Assembly: GCA_020186115.1 (NCBI GenBank)
Contig: WSYJ01000186.1
Coordinates: 1,719,501 to 1,783,500 of the forward strand
Direction of reading: 5' to 3'
DNA length: 64,000 nucleotides
Origin: Histomonas meleagridis
Taxonomy: Eukaryota > Parabasalia > Tritrichomonadida > Dientamoebidae
The notes beneath the pieces were generated by a model. The model did not search any database, was not told the DNA's origin, and worked only from the letters and a program-made list of their open reading frames with translations. Positions 61,079 through 64,000 of this stretch are shown here, in pieces. A program made the translations under genes and the position numbers. Within the stretch, counting starts at the first letter, position 1; each line of letters opens with the position of its first letter.

Positions 61079-61447
61079 ATGCGAACAACATTAAGTGATT
61101 ATGATGCAATCATTGCCACTGTTCAAAAATATGTTGATGGATGCCTCGAAGGTAAAAGCGAAATTATGAAGCCAGCTTTTGATGAAGGTGCAGTTATGTA
61201 TGGAGTAAATGTTGATGGAACAGTTGCAGCAAAGGGATCAATCAACAATCTTTTCACAGCTATTGATCAAGTTGGTGGTGATAAAAACGGAAAATCACGT
61301 ATTGACATTATTGACTCTACAGCAAACACAGCAGTTGCACGTGTTGTTATGGAAAACTGGCATGGAACAGGTTTCATTGATCACCATTCGCTTATGAAGA
61401 TTGATGGCCAATGGAAAATAGTCGCGAAAATTTATCAATCAGTCTAA
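61079..61447 (+). CDS. NTF2-like / SnoaL-type (Lumazine_bd_2) protein, bacterial-type
   Basis: 122 aa, one cone-shaped NTF2-like domain: YDAIIATVQKYVDGCLEGKS, MKPAFDEGAVMYGVN, SRIDIIDSTANTAVARVVME and a final DHHSLMKIDGQWKIVAKIYQ. The closest relatives I can recall are small bacterial proteins of the same layout, often annotated as putative lumazine-binding, without proven activity. It has no membrane or export signal. It is probably a gene gained from bacteria and kept as a single-domain cytosolic protein. Substrate unknown. Confidence 0.85.
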   Translation: MRTTLSDYDAIIATVQKYVDGCLEGKSEIMKPAFDEGAVMYGVNVDGTVAAKGSINNLFTAIDQVGGDKNGKSRIDIIDSTANTAVARVVMENWHGTGFIDHHSLMKIDGQWKIVAKIYQSV

Positions 61448-61563
61448 GTAAAAATTGGTTGGCAAATCTTTTTCTAGTGAATTGTATCAATATCAGAAAA
61501 GATTTTGTATTTGTACAATTTCTATTTTAATTAAAGCAAAAGAACATTTACGATAATATTTAT

Positions 61564-63339
61564 TCATTTATTTATTTTTTGTTTTTGTTTGTTTTTTTTC
61601 TGTTTGTTTTTTGGTTTTTGTTGTTTTCTATTATTACTTTGTTTCTGTTGTTGCTTCTGCTTCTGTTTATTGTTCTGTTGTTGCTTCTGTTTATTGTTCT
61701 GCTTATTGTTCTTTCTCTTTTCTTTTTCCTTTATCTTAACGACTTTGTCTTCGTCCTCGTCAATAAATTCGGGAATTTCGTCAAATTCTCTGAAGCTTTC
61801 GGCCACTATTTCATTTTGTATGTTTTCACCATCTGCGATATGCGCCAACAAATTCATTGTGCTCATATCAAAGAACGGATCTGTTTCGTAATTAATTTCT
61901 TGTTGCGAGACGATTCGTTTTGCCAATTCCCTTATTGCTGGACAGTAGTGCTTCATGTACAATGAGAGAATCCACGGAAATGTCTGTAGTGCGCCAGCTT
62001 CATCTGGTTTATCTCCATCGAACACGTATTTATGATCCGCTTCGATATTCGACACGGAAAACATTTCTCCAATTCGTTTCTTACTTTCGAACATTTTCGA
62101 AGTGAACACAAGTACAGCAGCTGAGACCGAAACATTTGCTTCAAGTCCGACGTGTAACAAACGATGAATAAATGCGGATATTATTTCGTCGTTTTTTTCA
62201 TTAGTTAAAGCTTCGATTAATAAGTTAAGAAAATGTGGAAGTTTCGATGAAGTAGAAAACTCTGGTGATAACAATGCGCGATAAAAATATTCGTAAAATT
62301 CTTTTGGCACTTTGTTCGCTTGTCGATGAATTGTATATAATAAACCTAACGATGGTAACGCAATGCCAATTGGCGCGTTTTGAATATGTTCATATAATGG
62401 CGTAACAAGCGGTGACATTTCTTCCGGTGAACAAACTTGAGCACACTTTTGTGCGGAGCGCATTAATGACTTCAAAACTTTGGAATTGCTCTCATCATTA
62501 CTTTCGAGGATTTTGAGGATTTGTGGCTTGATGGTATTTAATAGGTCTGTGGCTGTGGATTGATCATCGCTGTTGAGTGATAATTGACCAATGAAGTTAA
62601 GAGCACGTTTTTGTGATTCTTTTGGAAAATTGGATTGTTGATCTTTGATGGCAGTAATAATGGCATGGTTCATATGTGGATGGTCACGAAGGATACTAAG
62701 TATGGTAGAAGTGGCGACTGAAGCAACTTGTTTTAATGGATCTCCAAATTTGTAAACAAGAATATTCAGAAGAATACGCTCGTTTTCCGGTTTCTTCCGT
62801 AAAAGTTCTCCAATAACACGAATTGAAGGTTCACGGACAAATTGTTGAATGGAATTTGCGAGTTTTTCAACAGCTTTAATAAATTGAGAATAAACAATCT
62901 TTAGTTGATCCTCGAAGTAAAAGATAAGAAGGTGGAAATCTTTGGCATTTTTAAGTGGCTGATCATCAAATTTTTTTAATGGTCGATCTGGAAGAAGTGT
63001 TTTTATGTATATATCCATTGCACAATGCATTGCATCAATAGCTACACGTGGTTTACCTCCTAACATTTCATTTAATTGCTTGAGATTTTCAAGTGAAAGA
63101 ACTGGATAATCTTGAGCAAAAACTTTATAAGCAGATAATTTATCTTTTAGAGTACCACTTTTTAAAATGGATTCTGTAATTTCATCAACTGAAGTAGAAT
63201 TAACATATTGTTGATAAATCTCTTTAGATTTATTTAAAAGTTTGTTGATTTCTTGCCTTGGCAAACCTGAGGATTTACTTTGTATGTTCTTATTATAATA
63301 TAAAAGCTGGTACCAAGGATCTCCTTGTTGAATTTTCAT
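61564..63339 (-). CDS. CEBPZ/NOC1/MAK21-like ribosome biogenesis factor
   Basis: 591 aa from the ATG at 63339. The start GDPWYQLLYYNKN and the segment AIDAMHCAMDIYIKTLLPDR followed by PLKKFDDQPL match NOC1/Mak21 proteins. The central HEAT-like part contains the CBF/Mak21 domain (IGIALPSLGLLYTIHR, SVSAAVLVFTSKMFES, PWILSLYMKHYCPAIRELAK). The end is an acidic patch and a Lys/Gln/Asn-rich tail typical of nucleolar proteins. NOC1 with NOC2 takes early 60S precursors through the nucleolus. It is shorter than yeast Mak21 (1025 aa), mainly at the N-terminus. Confidence 0.88.
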   Translation of the reverse strand: MKIQQGDPWYQLLYYNKNIQSKSSGLPRQEINKLLNKSKEIYQQYVNSTSVDEITESILKSGTLKDKLSAYKVFAQDYPVLSLENLKQLNEMLGGKPRVAIDAMHCAMDIYIKTLLPDRPLKKFDDQPLKNAKDFHLLIFYFEDQLKIVYSQFIKAVEKLANSIQQFVREPSIRVIGELLRKKPENERILLNILVYKFGDPLKQVASVATSTILSILRDHPHMNHAIITAIKDQQSNFPKESQKRALNFIGQLSLNSDDQSTATDLLNTIKPQILKILESNDESNSKVLKSLMRSAQKCAQVCSPEEMSPLVTPLYEHIQNAPIGIALPSLGLLYTIHRQANKVPKEFYEYFYRALLSPEFSTSSKLPHFLNLLIEALTNEKNDEIISAFIHRLLHVGLEANVSVSAAVLVFTSKMFESKKRIGEMFSVSNIEADHKYVFDGDKPDEAGALQTFPWILSLYMKHYCPAIRELAKRIVSQQEINYETDPFFDMSTMNLLAHIADGENIQNEIVAESFREFDEIPEFIDEDEDKVVKIKEKEKRKNNKQNNKQKQQQNNKQKQKQQQKQSNNRKQQKPKNKQKKNKQKQKINK

Positions 63340-63393
63340 TCCGGAAGAGAATTCGACCAATGTCAAAACCGAAAATCTTTTGAACGATAGAAA
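63340..63393. promoter_or_regulatory. 54-bp bidirectional promoter
   Basis: It separates the ATGs of the divergent NOC1-like and zinc-knuckle genes. No recognised motif beyond AAAACCGAAAATC. Confidence 0.45.
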
Positions 63394-63777
63394 ATGTTTA
63401 TTGATGAAACTAATCACAAAACAATAGATCTTAAAGTAAAAAAGTATGAATCATGTTCTCGGTGTGGTCAAATTGGACATACTTCAGAAAAATGTCCCAA
63501 TGCAATTCCATCAATTCAACAAATGAAAAATGAAATTGAAAAAAATATTCAAAAGGCAATAAAGCTTGCACCAAGCGATTGGGTAGAAGATGAATATGGG
63601 TTATATATGCCTTCAAAAAATCCAATAATTACAGAAACGCATACATGGAAAGATGGATCTTTTTGTTTTAATTGTGGTGAGTTTGGACATACATCAGAAA
63701 CATGTACCAAGCCAACATTCGAAAAGTTTGAAAAAGTTTTAGCAAAGCAACATTTAAAACGAAAATCAACAAGTTAG
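63394..63777 (+). CDS. Zinc-knuckle protein with two CCHC motifs
   Basis: 127 aa. Two zinc knuckles: C-S-R-C-G-Q-I-G-H-T-S-E-K-C (residues ~21-34) and C-F-N-C-G-E-F-G-H-T-S-E-T-C (~91-104). They are separated by a helical linker and a WVEDEYGLYMPSKN segment. Each knuckle is perfect (C-x2-C-x4-H-x4-C). Such proteins bind RNA or single-stranded DNA. The two-knuckle layout with basic end (HLKRKSTS) suggests an RNA-processing role. It is not a retroelement Gag, because nothing viral or retroelement-like lies nearby. Partner unknown. Confidence 0.82.
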   Translation: MFIDETNHKTIDLKVKKYESCSRCGQIGHTSEKCPNAIPSIQQMKNEIEKNIQKAIKLAPSDWVEDEYGLYMPSKNPIITETHTWKDGSFCFNCGEFGHTSETCTKPTFEKFEKVLAKQHLKRKSTS

Positions 63778-64000
63778 ATAACAAAAAACAAGTTTTTCCA
63801 CTATGCAATCGAATGTTCATCTTTTTATTTAGTTATGATCTTTATGTGTATATTTAAATTTACCAATTGATAATTATCATAACGTAATAGTAAATATACA
63901 CTTTAAAATTAACCAAACATCATATTATTAGCAAAAAAGATATCAGTAATTATTCCTAATTATCCTCTTAAAATTTGCGTTATCTCTCTTGAATCGGGCA

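Noticed and set aside
61579-61965. Plus-strand frames very rich in Phe/Leu/Cys
   Set aside because: Antisense of the Lys/Gln/Asn tail of the NOC1-like gene; the hydrophobic look is a complement effect.
63394-63777. Zinc-knuckle gene as a retroelement Gag fragment
   Set aside because: No reverse transcriptase, terminal repeats or poly-A features nearby. It is in a compact divergent pair with a housekeeping gene.

Overview
The window looks like nuclear DNA of a parabasalid protist, most like Tritrichomonas (T. foetus or a close relative). The evidence is a very AT-rich genome with short intergenic regions and single-exon genes, start codons sitting close behind short CCTTTT-like promoter motifs, and typical trichomonad families: BspA-like leucine-rich surface proteins, DUF3447-type ankyrin proteins, NlpC/P60 hydrolases of bacterial origin, saposin-like proteins, Stealth-type sugar-phosphotransferases and a large TKL kinase. 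No tRNA, rRNA or CRISPR array was recognised. Species assignment is inference.

Layout. 1-12.4 kb is mostly housekeeping: the C-terminal ear of an AP-complex beta subunit (strikingly GC-rich), a Rab GTPase relic, gamma-tubulin complex component 4, ALG1, an RNase kappa/V-ATPase f-like protein, DNA polymerase alpha subunit B, a Stealth protein, the NatA catalytic subunit NAA10 and eIF3c. 13-19 kb is surface-protein territory: two BspA-like genes that share a 690-bp segment with no difference that I can see but have unrelated N-termini, and ankyrin relics. 19-25.7 kb carries an NlpC/P60 hydrolase, a proline-rich protein, an R2R3-type Myb, an ABHD-like hydrolase and a ubiquitin-like protein. 25.7-32.3 kb holds relics, a triple saposin protein, a second Stealth protein and a 1.7-kb element with Mutator-like (MULE) hallmarks that contains a rearranged tyrosine recombinase. 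32.5-43.4 kb carries a TKL kinase, a SEL1L/HRD3-like ERAD protein, a third BspA-like gene frameshifted at its membrane anchor, and a decayed surface-protein gene. 43.8-48.1 kb has a BTB-multi-ubiquitin gene split by an A11 run, an F-BAR/SH3 protein and proteasome alpha-2. 48.2-52.2 kb has a fourth BspA-like gene and a surface-protein pseudogene. 53.4-64 kb has a pseudokinase, a Med11-like protein, uS11, a remarkable ankyrin gene, a beta-barrel porin-like protein, eL43, an NTF2-like protein, a CEBPZ/NOC1 ribosome-biogenesis factor and a zinc-knuckle protein.

The most unusual structure is at 56.9-58.8 kb. Nine consecutive ankyrin units of exactly 90 nt, plus a tenth that runs into an intact C-terminal tail, are all open, yet they are separated by stop-containing AT-rich spacers of 43-80 nt placed at the same point of every repeat. 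This is what a gene with one tiny intron per ankyrin repeat would look like, in a lineage thought to have few introns. Other highlights are the mosaic BspA pair, the ubiquitin-bacterial-domain fusion and the MULE-like element with perfect 9-bp target duplications.

Many reading frames were given the first in-frame ATG rather than an upstream TTG or GTG. Several gene splits at homopolymers (44.9 kb, 40.2 kb, 8.9 kb) may be sequencing errors rather than biology.
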